From NCBI RefSeq assembly GCF_003286085.1, contig NW_020825288.1, forward strand, positions 22,568,001 through 22,632,000: DNA of 64,000 nt. Reading direction: 5' to 3'. The position numbers and the translations under genes were made by a program. Of this stretch, positions 1 through 14,100 are shown piece by piece. How positions within the stretch are numbered: position 1 is the first letter of the stretch; every line of letters begins with the position of its first letter. Source of the DNA: Drosophila persimilis. Lineage: Eukaryota; Arthropoda; Insecta; Diptera; Drosophilidae. A model generated the notes under the pieces. The model made no database searches and was not told the origin of the DNA. It saw nothing but the letters and a program-made list of their open reading frames with translations.

Positions 1-3000
1 TGTGCCAGTGCGGATGCGTGATAACTTGGCTAATAATAAAGTCAAGTGAGAATCATTTTGAGGACACCCATCACCACAATCCCGCTCTGGTCCTCGTTCT
101 CATGTTCTGCTAATATAAATGCAAATTCTTTTCTGTCAATCGGCGGTTCCCTTGTTTTCGCTGCAATGAAATCGAATGCAATTTATGCACACGACGACTC
201 AATTACCCGAGACCGAAAAAGGATATCCGCTAAGATGGCGGCCACCCAAACGTCGGAAGCGGAAGTGGCCAGTGGCCAGTGGCTGGACAGCCTTAAAGCG
301 AAGCGTAGAATGTTTTTAGCGGCCATTTTAAATTATATCCTGCACACACAGACGATCCCATAGGGGCATGGCATGGGGAAAAGGGGTCACATCGCATCGC
401 ATCGCCTCGCGTAGATGCCACGCTTTTATGTCCCAGCGCCGCATATCATTGAGTTTTATTTTTATTGAACTGGTAATTGAATAAGAAATGACATTGATGG
501 TCGTCTCCATCTCGGTCGTGCTCTCTTGGCATCCTGCTCTATACTGCTCCTCTGCTACACCCTCTCTGCCCCATGGCCGGCTTTGCGCCTCTTTATGCTT
601 CTTGCTGCGCCATAAAGTGCGCTACATTATCTGTCACATAAATAAGCAGCGACCGGGCTTGAGCCGAAAGAAGCTTTTCGAAATTTACACAAATGGTTAT
701 TCATGGCGTATACTTTATGGCTATGATGCATTGCATTTTATTTGGCTCCTTTATCTGCAGGAATTAGCTTCAGTTTATTCGACAATTTACTCAACCAATT
801 TGAGGCAGATTCAGGCACGGAACGGAACGGAACGGACATTGAACTGAGTTCAAGCTGGGCAATGAGTGGGGCAGTAAATTGAATTTGCACTAAAAAACCA
901 GTTTTGAAATATGAAAACAGTAGTTAATATTTAATCCCCAGACAGATGCATTTATATCGATGCGACTGTTGATTCTTCGCAAACTTGTATCTTTTATCTC
1001 ACATTAAACCTCAGTCCTTTTCGACTACTACTCGAAACAAAAAATTCTTTAAATTTATTCATTTATAAATTTTATTTAAACGATTCTTCAAAGATTCGAA
1101 TATGTATAGGCACGTATTTGGCGATTTGATTTCACATGTATTTCCTTTTACACGGCCATTACATTTACAGAGCAATCAAGATTTCAGCCATGTTCATGCT
1201 CTCCCTACCGGAAACCTACTCGCCCACCCCGCCACCAATTTCCTTCACAGCTTGACCGCAAAACAGCCATTAAACAGGACGTAATTGATTTTGCAGTGCT
1301 TAAAATGCCATAAAAATGCACAAATCTCGCATTACACACAATAAAAGACGTCCAGCTGGGAAGGAGCTGGGAGAGAGCACTGGCACATGGACACAGGGGC
1401 TTAGGAGGGAATAGAACAGATCTAGTTTGAGGCTAATGCACAGACCTTATCCCGCACAAATACACGGACAATCGCAGACATTAAACGCAGCCGTAAAACG
1501 CACACAGACAAAACAAACGTATGGAAAATAATGAAGAGCAAAGCGAAAGCAAATGGCAAATGGCAAAGCAACCCGGAACTCGGAACTCAACTCGCAACTG
1601 GAACTGAAACTGGAACTGCCAACTGCAGTTAATTGAATTTGCCGAGCAGCAAAGGGCCGTGCATACGCAATGGGCGGGAAGAAGACTGTTGGGGAAAGAG
1701 GAGTCTGTGGGAGTTTACGCAGGGAAAAGAGCCAGGGCTTATACGCTTTTTAAAACGATTAAAGAACTAGGAGACATAGTGACCTACATCTAAGCACTTA
1801 ATTAAGTTAGATCTGCATTAATAAGGTAGAAATCTAACGAACGAGTTTAGGTATGGTTGATATGGTCTATGTCTTGTTACATCTGAAGGCAAATAAAGTG
1901 TCCCCTGTTGAGGCATTGCTTGATTGTAATAGAGAATAAAACGAATCAACCTTCGAGTGTATCATGCACTAAAAGCTCTAAGGACTGACTGCAAAGGCCA
2001 GTGGTTTAAGGACAATTTTCCCGTCTAAAGCAAAGAATTACTTATATAAGAAATGTAAGACCTTTACGTTTATCATTTTTAGGGTCTTTACAAAGCCCCT
2101 ATCCTAGCTGGTATACCCTCCACTCGGTAGACTCCTGAATGCTGAACACATATGCGCCTTTCTGGCTCTGTGCCTCGCCATTGTCTAATTACAAAAGATA
2201 AACCACAAAAGATACGATGCGATGCGAAGCGCAAATCAAATTAACGGCCCTCCTACACGCACACAAATGCAATTAGGAGGGCTAACACGCACAGAGCAGA
2301 GGAGAGTAGGAGAGCTTTGGGGTGCAGGTAGAACGAGGCGCTAAATATCCTCAATGAGAGGCAGCTGCTCTGGGACTGGTCTATTAAAAAGTTTGACGCT
2401 AAACTGATGCTCCTGCTGCTGCTCCGCTCCTACCACGGCTGCTGATTCCACTAAACTTTTCAGCTTTCATCGGGGTCGCCATCGCCGTCACCGTCGCCCC
2501 ATGGCCCCATTAAAAATTTAGAGCCCAGGTTCGGGCATGAAAAGTGCAGTCCTGCCTACCCATTGTCCCACCTTACCACATCCTGATTATGGCATACATC
2601 CACGCTTTTCCAAAGGGAAAGAGAGAGAGTTTTAATCAGGAATTGTGTTAATTGAAAGCGCAATTTGTTATTGAAAAATTAATTAATGTGACTGGGCAAC
2701 AGAAATCCTTTCTATGCCTTTATGGAGGGGAAGGATAGGGGGAATGATGACTGGGCTTGTGTTGTGGATAATGACTGTTATGCCCATTAATTTTAATTGC
2801 ATTACAAACAGCAATGCACTTAATATACGTATATTTAAAGCTTCAATGGCAATTCCGTATTAATTGTTTCAATTAAGTTGCGATTCTGGGCAAATGTTCT
2901 TTGGTATTTGGGATAATAGATTTAAATATCTTTAATTAAGACAGGGGGACGGGGAATCTAATGAAAGCAGCACAAACACTATTCAGTGATAGATACAAAC

Positions 3001-3101
3001 GGGCATTGTGGTTGCTTAGAAAATCGATGCATACAATATATAAAATCTCTCGACTTTTATCAAATTTAATACATAGATAGGTATACAAGTCAATGGCCCA
3101 C
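1..3101. other. Non-coding stretch, left end
   Basis: I see no convincing protein-coding exon here. Open frames are short, many begin at non-ATG codons, and none shows a recognisable domain. The sequence is AT-rich with scattered A/T runs, typical of a Drosophila intron or intergenic region. Because the GTPase exon at 3102-3203 is transcribed leftward and ends in a splice donor, at least part of this stretch is probably an intron of that gene, whose next exons are expected further left and may lie outside the window. I looked for a DTAG-type switch II motif on the minus strand and did not find one. Confidence 0.5.
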
Positions 3102-3203
3102 CTGTAATATGCTTGTTTTGCCGACGCCAGTAGCCCCCAAAAATGCGGCTTTAAGGGGGCCCTGCAGCCATGGCGGCTCCGCACCACCCTCCAGAGTGAT
3201 GCG
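3102..3203 (-). CDS. Internal exon of a Ras-like small GTPase (P-loop exon)
   Basis: This 102-nt minus-strand exon encodes 34 residues that include a hydrophobic beta strand followed by a canonical P-loop (G1 box), GATGVGKT, then SILQ, as at the start of Ras/Rab-type GTP-binding domains. It ends in a good donor (CAG|GTGGGC at 3102/3101) and is preceded by TAG, a usable acceptor, although the upstream pyrimidine tract is poor. The rest of the G domain (switch I, DxxG, NKxD) was not found and probably lies to the left, beyond the window. Function is seen only at the level of GTP binding. By remembered synteny with the 83A region of D. melanogaster it may be CG14669, but I cannot confirm this. 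The exon is too short to stand out in a plain ORF search. Confidence 0.65.
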
Positions 3204-3491
3204 CTATGCCGAAATGCACTTATTTTGTATATGAAGCTCCATTTCAATTGAGATCTTTGTGGCTTTGTTGGCAATGGGACTGGCTTTCGATTTGGTTCCT
3301 TTGGCTCCTGGTCCTGCTGCTGCTCCTGAGGCTGTGGCTGTGGCTGTGGCTGGGGCTGGGGCTGCTGCTGCTCCTGTTTTATTAGTGGCTGCTGTTGCTG
3401 TCCTTGCACTATCACCGACATAATCAACGCTTCGTGTGCTACCGATCAATAGTTTCTTAGAGTTTGTTGGTGATATTGTACTACTCCACAT
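3204..3491 (-). CDS. Low-complexity Ala/Thr/Lys-rich ORF abutting the GTPase exon
   Basis: An ATG-started frame of 95 codons runs directly into the P-loop exon in the same frame, separated only by one TAG codon at 3204-3206. It contains an Ala/Pro/Thr-rich tract that comes from GCTGTG/GCTGCT repeats. The overlapping frame is Gln/Pro-rich, so part of the openness comes from repeats. It could be the true N-terminal extension of the GTPase with a stop created by a variant, error or readthrough. It could also be 5' UTR or intron that happens to be open. No conserved domain is visible. I infer a link only from frame and adjacency. Confidence 0.25.
   Translation of the reverse strand: MWSSTISPTNSKKLLIGSTRSVDYVGDSARTATAATNKTGAAAAPAPATATATASGAAAGPGAKGTKSKASPIANKATKISIEMELHIQNKCISA
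3320..3375. repeat. GCTGTG/GCTGCT low-complexity tract
   Basis: A run of imperfect GCTGTG hexamers flanked by GCTGCT units. It reads as Ala/Thr-rich or Gln/Pro-rich on the minus strand depending on frame. Confidence 0.8.
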
Positions 3492-6400
3492 TATATTGTT
3501 ATTATAATTGCTTGTAGTATTGTTGTTATTCCTTTGCTTTAACGACGCCAGCTTGACTGATTTGTTCGGTTAAGGGGTTTTCGGATAGAAGAAGGTGTCC
3601 CCAAAGCAGCAGACTTTGCTTCGGAGTGTGGAGGGTTATAGCTGGAATGAAAGCTGGAGCTGTGTGGCAGGACAAGGCATGTTCGTGCTTATGAGTGGTT
3701 TGGATCTACAATAAGTGCTGAAAGAAAGAGAGAAATTACAAAGAAATTAGTTTTTGGAATCATTTTACATGGACTGAAAGATATAAAAATGTACAGCCAA
3801 TGAGAACGCTCTCTGACTAACAAAATAGTTTGTAAATGGCTACCAAGAAGACGGAAAAGTATTCTCTTTTTTTTAGTCGCAATCCCCGATTTTATAAGCA
3901 ATTGAATGATTCGGTTTCTTCCATCAATTGAATTTTGTTGCCCATCTGATTGGAAACTCAATCATAATGCATAATATAATAATTTAAATGGAGTTTCCGC
4001 AGCAATCTGACAGCTACACCGAAGTAAACACAAATCAATGGCATCCAATAAATTCTCAAACGAAAATTGGGGAAAATTCCGCACCCCTCGGAAAATGTGC
4101 TTCTGCTGGCAATCAGCTGCGACGTTGCTAACTAAATTTATTGAGTCGCCAGCGGATATTGCACATTGATTTCATTTTAATAACATAAATATTCTCTGGC
4201 CCTCGCTTTTGATTTGTTTGTTGTTGTTTTCCCTTGGATTTTCGCTTCGCCTCGCCTCGCCTCGCTCCGACCTTTGCACTGCCAATAATAAATTTCAAAT
4301 TTCACATTTCACTTCCGCTGCACAACGGAAGTTGATTTCTGGGTCTTGCGCTGCCACCGGCCTCCCGAGGGCTCATTTTCCTTCTGCCTATTTTCCGCTG
4401 GAAATGAAAAGAAAAAAAACCGGCACAAAAAATAAAAACATTAAGTGAGGCGTGAAAAATGTTTGGCAATTCTGTTTCTGCCTCTCTTTTTATTCTGAGT
4501 ACTTTGGGAGGAACCAAACCACCACAGGGTGCATGTAAATTAAACGACAGCAGCTTTATAATTAGAAAAGTTTGGGCGCTTCTTCGGAACGAAATGAGAT
4601 TGCTCGTTGATTAGCCCAAAATATGTTATATAGATAGATGGAAAGTTGGGCAGCCATGTTCTTGGCAGCTATATAAAATTGGTTCATACTTAAAGCGGGC
4701 TGTTTCGGGACGCTGTTTCCCCACGTAATTGTTTAGACATCTGCCAACAGCTTCATCTATCATCCGACCACTCAACGCCTTCGCCTGGCAGGCGGTGGAA
4801 ACTTAATAAATTTAATAACCGCAAAATATGCCGTGGGCGAAATGAGCGGGTAGACGGGGTGCCAAAAACGCCACACAGCCATCAAATCGTTGGCCTATTT
4901 ATAGGCCCCCCCCCACACATCTCTACAACATCTTCTACATTTCCTACATCTTCAGCAAGGAGCTCTCCTTTCGTGCCGTTTCCCCCCCCCCAATATATTC
5001 CATGCGTCATCGAGACGACGCCCACACATAAGTAGGTGCGTATTGTTGGGATGCCAGGAGCAAGACGAGGCGGCTGATTTGATTTGATCTGATATGATTG
5101 AGGGGCGCCCCGCCCGGGCGTTGCTCAAGAGGCAACCCGGCACCAGCGCCCACGTACACACAAAAACAAAAGTGAGTCACCTTCTGGGACAATGAGGACT
5201 TGTGTTTTTATTTTTGGAGGCCATAAACCAGAAAGAAGGAAGTCAAACTGTGTGAAATACTCTGACTCGGGGAATGATAGGCTGGTTCAGCAGATTGGAG
5301 GAGAGTTAATCCTTATATGTAGGTGGGGTTGAATGAAGGTGTGTCTGTTATTTTAGGAAGAAAAAACTTAGGAGTATTTACTGTTATTGCAGAGAAAAGT
5401 TGATTTCAATATTTGATTGTTAGGAATCGATAGCAAAAAATTCAAATTAAAACGAATCAAAAGGTGATTGGATGACAGAAGACTAGTAAAATTTTGATGT
5501 TTAGTTTGAAGAAGCAATCAGAAATAGCTGTGCAAAATAATTTGATGCACCATTAAAGCCGAATCGATTAACTATCGAAGCCAGGAGCCATAAAAAATCC
5601 GAACTGAAAGGAACTCCAAAGAAAAAAGAGAGGCAAAAAGTAATGGTGTAAATAAATTGGAGAATTGTTTGTTTTCTGGTAGGAACCAGAAGAGTCTATA
5701 AATAAAGAGCCCTTTAAAATTTAGGATCCACAAAAAAAAGATCAAAGAACTGTAACTCAAAGTACCATTCCGGCAAAACAGAAATTCGAAAACCTTGAGA
5801 GCAAATGAAATCGCTATCCCTACGAATAAATCTACATAGCCCACATAAATCTGAAAGTATGTAACTTTGTTTTCCAAACACCCTTTAACAGAGTCTTAAC
5901 GCCAGAACTTTGATTAGATTCCCGGGGAAAGAAAAGTGAATTTAATTTGGAAAACAATACATTTGGGAGCGCATAAAGGGCATTTCGAATGGGTTGCCCG
6001 TTTGCTGCTTTACCCCTAAGCTCGTTGCTCATACGCCCCGTGGCCCGGTTGATTGATACGTACTCGGAAAACGTACGTAAACAAGTTTTTGAGGTTGAGG
6101 TGTGGGCATTCCCCGGCCCGGGGGCGTCATTGTCGAGACACAAAACCTGGCAATTGAAAACTTTCCACATTTTTTGTTCCTTCTGTTTTGGCAACACTCC
6201 AAAAAGAGTGTAAGGGTCTCTGCGAGACTTGGCATTGGAATCAAAGTCAGACAATTGCAGGGCCTTTATTGTGTTTCAGTATATTGTAATACTTTTATCT
6301 GCCCCCGGACTCGGTTACAGTCCCATCCTCCTCCGCCTCCGCATCCCACTCCCCACTCGGTGTTGTTACAGGAATGTTTATGCTGACAGGCTCACGCAGG

Positions 6401-9400
6401 CTGTTCCCAGTCGGAGTTCGACAGTCGGGTCCAGGTCCGAGTTACAAAACCACTCCCAGACCCAGACCCAGACCCATTCCGCATCCGATTCCCCCCTCCC
6501 ATTCACCACCATTTCATGGCCTGTCTGCCTTGGCTTCCTATCCTTCCTTACTATAGCTTTTGTTTTATGCCTCACTTCCACCTTGTCCTCTTCTCTCTCT
6601 CTCTCCCTTTCTTTCTCTTTCCTTTTCTGTTCTGGCCATTGTTTTTTTATGCTACGTGCTAGTAAAATTTTATTGTTTTATTTATTGTATTTAGAGCAAC
6701 TTTCCCCAGTTGTTCCGCAGAGGGCATTTGTCTTTGGTATAAAGTGCATTAAACGCTTAGCGAAGAGACAATCAATTAAAAGTTTTAACCATTTTAATTG
6801 CGGGCTTCATGTTTGCACTCAAGAGAGTTTCAAATAAAGTCTTTGAGCTGGTTCAAAGAATAATTTCCTACCCAAAAAAAAAGGTAAGCATTGGATGGTC
6901 TTTTTGCATACAAATCAAAAAGCTGTCAAAGGAGCAGCAAAAGCGGTGGGTCCTAGATCCCAGATCCTTCTTGTGTATGCACATGGCCAACTATTTTGGG
7001 GAGGGGCTGACATGTGCAGACAGGAGCAGCAAGGACGAATATCCAGGAGAGACAGGAATGCGGAATCCTGGTGGCATGCAAATGTGTGTTCGCTGTGTGC
7101 TCTGCCAGATAGACAGACGGAAATGAAATGTGTGACATTTGATGCCACCGAACTGTAGCTTTTGGGCGGATATTGATTTTGTTGTGTGTACATTTTTCAC
7201 ACACGATGGGTGGCAGGGAAATGGAAATGGGCAACATTTACCTTCGTGTTGGCACACAGAAAACTTCTCCTGAAGCAGGCTCCATGTGGCACGAATCGTG
7301 TGTCAAATCATTGCTCCAAATGTTTGATATTACACATTATTCTATGTAGTATGATATGTATAGCAGAGCAAAGGTGATATGCCATGTCTTACCTTTTATA
7401 CACTCTCCCATCACTCAGATAATCCCTTAAAACTACCTTAAACAAAGCAATTTGCGCCTTAATCCCTCAACATTAATTCAAATTATGATGGGAATAAACC
7501 AGAGCAGAGCGTTTAATCAAAATGCTTAAGTGAATCTGTGGAGATGACGAAGTGAATCCGCTGAAACGACAACGAAGACAAAGTAAGCACCAGCGCGCGA
7601 TGACACGGGTCTCGCTTCGACTCCTTCCTGGAAATGCGCTACATTTTAGGTCATTTGCATTTTAAGCACACCTCTCTTTCATCATCTCTTTCTTCTTAGC
7701 CCTCTCTCTGCCCCTCGTTTCGTCCCTGTGCGTAGTATTTCATACAAGCTAATTTTTTTACGATTATATGCGCTTAATAAACGCTAACGCCAGTGGAGTC
7801 GCAATGAGGGATATCACGGACAGCAGGACAGCGAAAAGCTACGGAGCCTCAGGAAGCCCTGGGAGCGTCTCAGAGCCACCAAGCATTCCGGAAAGCACGA
7901 GCACGTGCTGTGCCCACTGCTTAGTCGGGGGCATTATCTAAGCCAGCGCAGCGGAAGCAATGGCAACGCCATCATCAGCAGCAGCAACAGCGCCGGAAGT
8001 TGGCTTCCCTACACACAGACACACAGACACATAGACACATGAAGAGGGCCATAGGGTGCCATACGGAGGGAGCTAAGGATAGTGGCAACTCCTGCTGACT
8101 TGGTTACTCGCTTTAGTGTGCACTTGTGTGCGTGAATACACTGGTTAACAAGGTTGCCAAGTGGAATGAGATACAGTTATATTTACATATTCACAATATA
8201 ATAGAGTCCTTTGTATTCGGGAAAGATTGATTTTCCAACAGCCTATTGAAAGTTGGAAAATTGGTGAGTTGATTTAAAGTCTGTGGTTTCTAGTCTGTTA
8301 CAAAACTATTCAAAAATCCAGTTGTGCTTTACAGTGTAATGGTTATAGGCCAGTAAGTAAACAGGTTTCGTGCCATTCCAGAGCCTTGGCAACTCCTCCC
8401 CAATGGTCGTTTATATAGTTCCCCATGGCATACCCTCGCTACTTTGCCCTACCACCCCACCATTGTAACGAGGCACTGAGGCTCCAGTCACAACACTTAA
8501 GCACTGTCAATGTGTTTGGATTTCGTTGATTTCAGCTTGCACATATAATAAGAGCCCCGCGAATATATATAGATATGGGGGCCGCCCCCCTCCGTAACGC
8601 TAACAAAACGTTTTACTCCCTTTTTGCATACATTTGTCCTTGCCTCCGAGAGAGCGTGTCTTAGCCGCGCGTGTCGCTGTAAGTGCGCGTTTTGAGTGTT
8701 CAGCAAATACGCGAGTGCTTGGCATGGCTTACCGCAATGGAGGTGTACCCCATGTACATCCACATCCCGGACAGACAGGGCAGAGCATGGCAGAGCCACC
8801 AGCTGCTTGATTCGAGTATACACTCGGATTCATTTCGCTTCTTGGCTGTTTTGTTTAGCTTTCGGTTTAGCTTGACTCAGTCTGAGTTTGAGTCTGAGAG
8901 GAAGAGAGCGATCCAGAGAACTTAACACTCTCGAATCGACACTGTCCGAATCCGAATCCGACTCCGTCTCAGCTTCGACTCAATTCCAAGTGCAATGGCA
9001 AATGGATTCGCATTTGGTTTACTTTTCCCTCTTCCCCTTCCCGTTCCGCTTTCCCCCTTTCCCGTGAAAACTTTTCCAATATTTCAAGAGATTCCGCTTT
9101 TTATTTATTCCCCCCTGCAGTCCTGCAGCCCTACAGCTCCTACGGATAGCGAGGGCTACTGCAGCTTTATATAATTGAGTGGAAGGAAGCAGCTTTAACC
9201 GCACGAGTTAACCGTGAAGAGGCGGCTAAGTATGGGAGAGAGAGTGGGGCATTAGGATAGTCCATGGTGCGGTTTTCTATGGGGGGGTGGCATGGATTTG
9301 GGCCAGAATCCTTTCCTTTTTGCTTCCTTTGCTTGCTTCCTGGCAGCCCAAAAACTAGGCTATGGGTCTTATTTATTTTAAATATTCTCTATTGTTCCTG

Positions 9401-10450
9401 ATGCCTGGAAGAAGGGAGATTGCACAGGGAGCTACTCAGCGTTGGGGCTGAGACTGGATAGGGAATGTGGGGCAAAAACTTGAGCCCCGGATTGTAATGA
9501 AATTACCGGATGAATGCGATTTGTATATTCAAGTAGTATTTTGGTTTTCCCTTAGCTGATTAAGTTTTTCCTTTGAGTTTGTTAGAGGGCTGATTAGTTT
9601 GTTTCCTGTACATGGACTAGTATACTCCCTTTCCTAATATAATATAATAAAGCCCAGTCATAAGTAACGTCCAAAGAAAATAGCCCTAGTCTTCTCTGCT
9701 ACCCCCAAGGGGGTATATAGTCATTCAATCTTGGGATTTAGTAGCGTTTATCAAATTAAAGAGTTATCAGATTACGACTAAAGAATCAGGAAAGAATACT
9801 CCCATCAGGCATTTGTCAGTCACGTGTTTAATTAGTTGAGCTATCTCTAGTAATCACACTCATTAATTTTCCATAAAATTAAACTAATAAAACATATAAT
9901 TATTGCCATAATAAACCATCCATTAAACCCTCAACAACTATTAACAATTATAATGTAATGTATACCATTTGTCACTAATTGTTTTGGTAATTTGTTTATT
10001 GAAATTACATATCTCTGCGAATTCGATTCACGAGTCACGCCCCTGTCATATATGTATGTATGTCACAGCCCCAGCCACTCCCCCACAATAGTACGAGTGA
10101 TAAAGATTATAGTACGTGTTGGCATAGCCATAAGGAAGGCACCACAGCACTTGCTTGCTGATCATAAAATTTGTTGAAGCTAAAGCAAACTACAGATGGA
10201 CCACTGCTGGGACCCACAGACACGGAATTTTGTGAGACGAGCAGCAGAGGGGAATGGGGATGGGGATGTGGATGTGGATGTGAAAATCCAAATAAAAACC
10301 CCAATTCTCGGCATGAACACGCACAAGTCGGGGTCTGGGAGTCAGGAGGCAGAAATCAGCCACGTTGATGAGCCGGATTCATTTCAGTTGCGTGCCAAAG
10401 TCAACGAAAGGTGCGAATCGAGGGCGTGTTCTGTCTGTGTATGCATCTAT

Positions 10451-10480
10451 GTATGTGTGTGTGTGTGTGTGTGCGTGTGG
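10451..10480. repeat. (GT)n microsatellite
   Basis: Dinucleotide run of GT with a single interruption. Confidence 0.85.
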
Positions 10481-11080
10481 GCGTGGCTGGGGCTACAAAG
10501 TGGAAGAAGGATACGCAGGGAGGGGAAATCTACAGTTGACATGAAGGACATCATTAGCACGGACTCTGGCAGCTGTCATTTGGCTCGGAAATTACGCATA
10601 TCCTTTGAGAAATTGTAGCAGAGAGCGGCATAATGAAGTCAAAGCTGAAGAACACTGACAAACTACGGCAAACACTTGAGAATTGTCCGCCACCGGAAAG
10701 GACAAACTTTCCGCCAACTAGGGCTAAGGTGTGAGTCCTCCTTTCGAATGCCTTCAGATTAGCCACGCTACGCCACGACCCATATCGGTTTGGCTCTCGA
10801 GCGGGCTTTGGGCTAATGTCATCAAATGACATGTCACTCCGTCTTAAGCCAAACCAGAGGGAAAGCCGATTGCCTGCACACACATCCTTTTTGGCATACC
10901 CCGATAAGGAGGGACGGAAGGACGGAAGGATGGAAGTGGGTCCTGGGCTGAAACAAGCTTATGCAAAATTAAATCATTAAAATGCAAGACAGATGAAATT
11001 TTCTTAAACTGTTTTGCGCACGAGTTGATGCCAAGTCACACATACCAATGCAAACAAACCCCACAAGCCCAACACCCACG

Positions 11081-11131
11081 CAAACACACACACACACACA
11101 AACATCCCCAAGCCCCCCACACACACACACA
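11081..11131. repeat. (CA)n compound microsatellite
   Basis: Two CA runs separated by a short C-rich spacer. Confidence 0.85.
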
Positions 11132-14100
11132 GATACTCGTACATGTTCTCCCTCAAAAGCGTCTCTCCACCACATGCTTGTGCCTAAGTAGATATTTCAA
11201 CGGATTTTCACAGCAGCTGAGATAAAAAACAACATACAGAAAAAATATACAACAAAAATTTTAAACGTTTTAGCAATGCAAGAGGAAGCGGAAGAGGATG
11301 TAGGGCTGGCACTGGTTAATGGTTAAGGGCATGTTTAGACGCGGTGGACATGAAAGTCAGCGTCAAGAGGCAGACAACCACAACCAGAGGCAAGACGCAG
11401 ATACAAGATACTAGAATACAACATTCAGATGTACGACAGTGTCAAACATTAAAATTAAAGCAACCCAAAGACGAGACATGAATTTTTTGCGACTTATACC
11501 CATAAGTGGGGATTGCGCAAGGGGATACTATCCGAAGAGCAAGGAATATCATCCATTAAATAGGTGGAAGATACGAATTTAAATTGAGCTACATTTAAAA
11601 TCAATAAGGAAGAGTATGAGGAAAAGAGGGGTATGAAGATCGAAATAATCCAGCAAAGAACATTCATGGAAACATGCAAAAATATACTTAAAATTGAGAT
11701 AAATCAAAATTCGACAGCTTTCAAATCAATTAATATTTAAGCCCATAAAAGCAGCTGCTAAAAATAATTTTCTTAAAGTAAACCAATTATAAATTAAACC
11801 TTTTAATTTATTTCTCTAGGAGTTCAGCATATATTTAATGACTTGTATTTGATCATTCATCAATCTAAAATGGTGCCCTGTGAAATATTTAAATATCAAT
11901 TTCACTTGTGACTAATTTAGGGCCGAGTACCGTTCCATTAATAAAGATATAACGTACAAAACTTCCCCTTGGTTGGCACTTTTCTGAACGTTTACTTTTT
12001 GGCAGCCGCAGCAGTATGCCAAACCGTCTTTTGTTGTCTTTGGCCGGGATCTGAAGATGTGCTCAACGTAGAGCCCACGCCCACGCCGACGCCCACGCCC
12101 CCACGAAAAAGAAAAGAACAAGTGTACGTACGTGTTCCAGTGGAAAGCCAAGAAGCCAGGAGCTGTCACACAACCCCCAACCAAAAGGCGCTTGAGAAAT
12201 TAAATTCTAGTTACGCCTATGGAATTTAAAAATAGCAAACAATCGCCGGGGCGGGGCCTGGGATACTGGGATCCTTGGATGCGGTTGTTGAACGTGTTCA
12301 AATTGCCGAAACGCGTCGAAATTATGTTGATGTTGGATGTACGTGCCCCGAGGTCCGCCAACAAATTGAATATGTATTTAAGCAATTGCCAAAGTATACC
12401 ATAAAAAGGGGAAAAGGGAGAGAAAATCAGCTTAAAGATATATGTATTTAGCATAGTATGGAGAGCATGTCATTCTTGAATCTATCTACTGTATCGTTAG
12501 GAACGAACTTCAACTTTTGGCATCTCATTGTTCCTCCATTGTCAATGTCTCCAATTTCTTTTCTCGCCTTTCTTTTCATTAATTTTTGATGTTATGTATA
12601 TATTTAGGGGGCCCCGGACAAGGTACCCGTAAATTCCTTAACAATTCCTGTTCATCTTCTCTGTCACTTTTAATGAGTTTTTGTGCAAGAATTTTTTTGT
12701 TGGTGCCTTTCTTTCTTGGCCCTCCTAAATTTGTTCGCAAAAAGTCGGCGAAATTGTCGCCGCTTCTGATAATCAGGCCAACCAGCCCCTACAAAAGGGT
12801 CTGGACCAGGGGATGGGGATTGTAGAGTGGGCGTGGCCATGACGCATTGTCAGCATGATTATAATTTCCATTAAGGCAATTTTGTATGCCAGCACCAAGT
12901 CATATTGAACTAATTTGCATCTCAAGGCGAGAGAAACAGTAAAACCCCAAAAGTCAAGTTTTTTGGAGAGAAGAAGAGAGTTTCTCGGGTTGGGATGGAA
13001 TCTCCTCAAATCAGAGCCAAACCAAAAACCACAAAACAAACAGAAGAAGGCTTCAGACCAAGAGGCTGAAATTTGCATATGACTAAGTCAGACCCGACTT
13101 TTGTAAGTGAGTATCTGCACCAAATGGCTGCCATATGAGTGTGAGGATAAGTGCGCACAGTTGGTCCAGAAAAATACTAAAAACTAGCAACAATAGCACT
13201 CCGGTTCCTTGCGGCGAATGATTGTATGATTTTTGTATATTTTTGTGGTTTTTAAATTAACAAAAAATAGAGACAAAATCAGAGAAAGCTGAAAAATCAA
13301 ATCGAGAGCAATCGAAATATTAAAATTCAAGGACTATTTGCTCGTGCACAATGCTATATATTGGGCTGTTGTACAATATAAAAGATAGTCTTCTGCAGTC
13401 TCCTTTGGACCTAACATTCTCTCTTAACCTTCAGTTTAAACCTTTCAACCCTTTTTCTTATATCTTAAAGCAAGCTCTTAGCCCAAATTGAAATCAAAGA
13501 TGGTAAAACTTTTGTCAAACAAAGATGAGCAACTTTTGGTGGCATGTGAATTGAAAACAAATGCTACAACACCTCCAAAAAAGGAGGTTAAGAAAGACAA
13601 CCCCTCAAAAAGAGGTTATACGAGGGGGAGACAGAGAGAGAAGACTACAAAAAGGAGGTTAAGAGTATGAGATGGATGGTGAGCTAGACAAAAGGCAAGA
13701 CAGTAGTAACCTCAGCCAGATGACACTCAAGACAACACATCACTCATACGCCATGTAAGCAGCACACTTCAGCTGGGACTGGGACACCGCTGGAAACTGG
13801 GACTTCAGTGGGGAGGGGACACTGGGACATCGGATGTGGTTTGGAAATTGTCCTGAAATCGTGTATGTAAATGATTTAGCTGTCCAAAAACTTTTGTGGC
13901 GCCAACAACAACCGCACAAAGGAAAGGGAAAACTATGAAATATGCGTAGCATGTGCAGACAATTTGGTCATGACCTTTGACAAGGCATCAAGAAACGAAG
14001 TAGTTGCGAGGGGAACGGAACCCAACTTTTGTCAGGAAGCAAGTTTTCAATTGCCAAAAAAGGGACAAGGGACACGTGAAAAACGAGATGTTGATGAGGC

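Noticed and set aside
6229..6837. 202-codon plus-strand open frame
   Set aside because: Opens at a non-ATG codon, overlaps open frames on both strands, and is largely produced by CT-rich and GACCCA repeats. No domain.
10196..10618. 140-codon plus-strand frame with poly-Val/Cys
   Set aside because: Opening depends on a GGATGTG repeat and a GT microsatellite; starts at a non-ATG codon.
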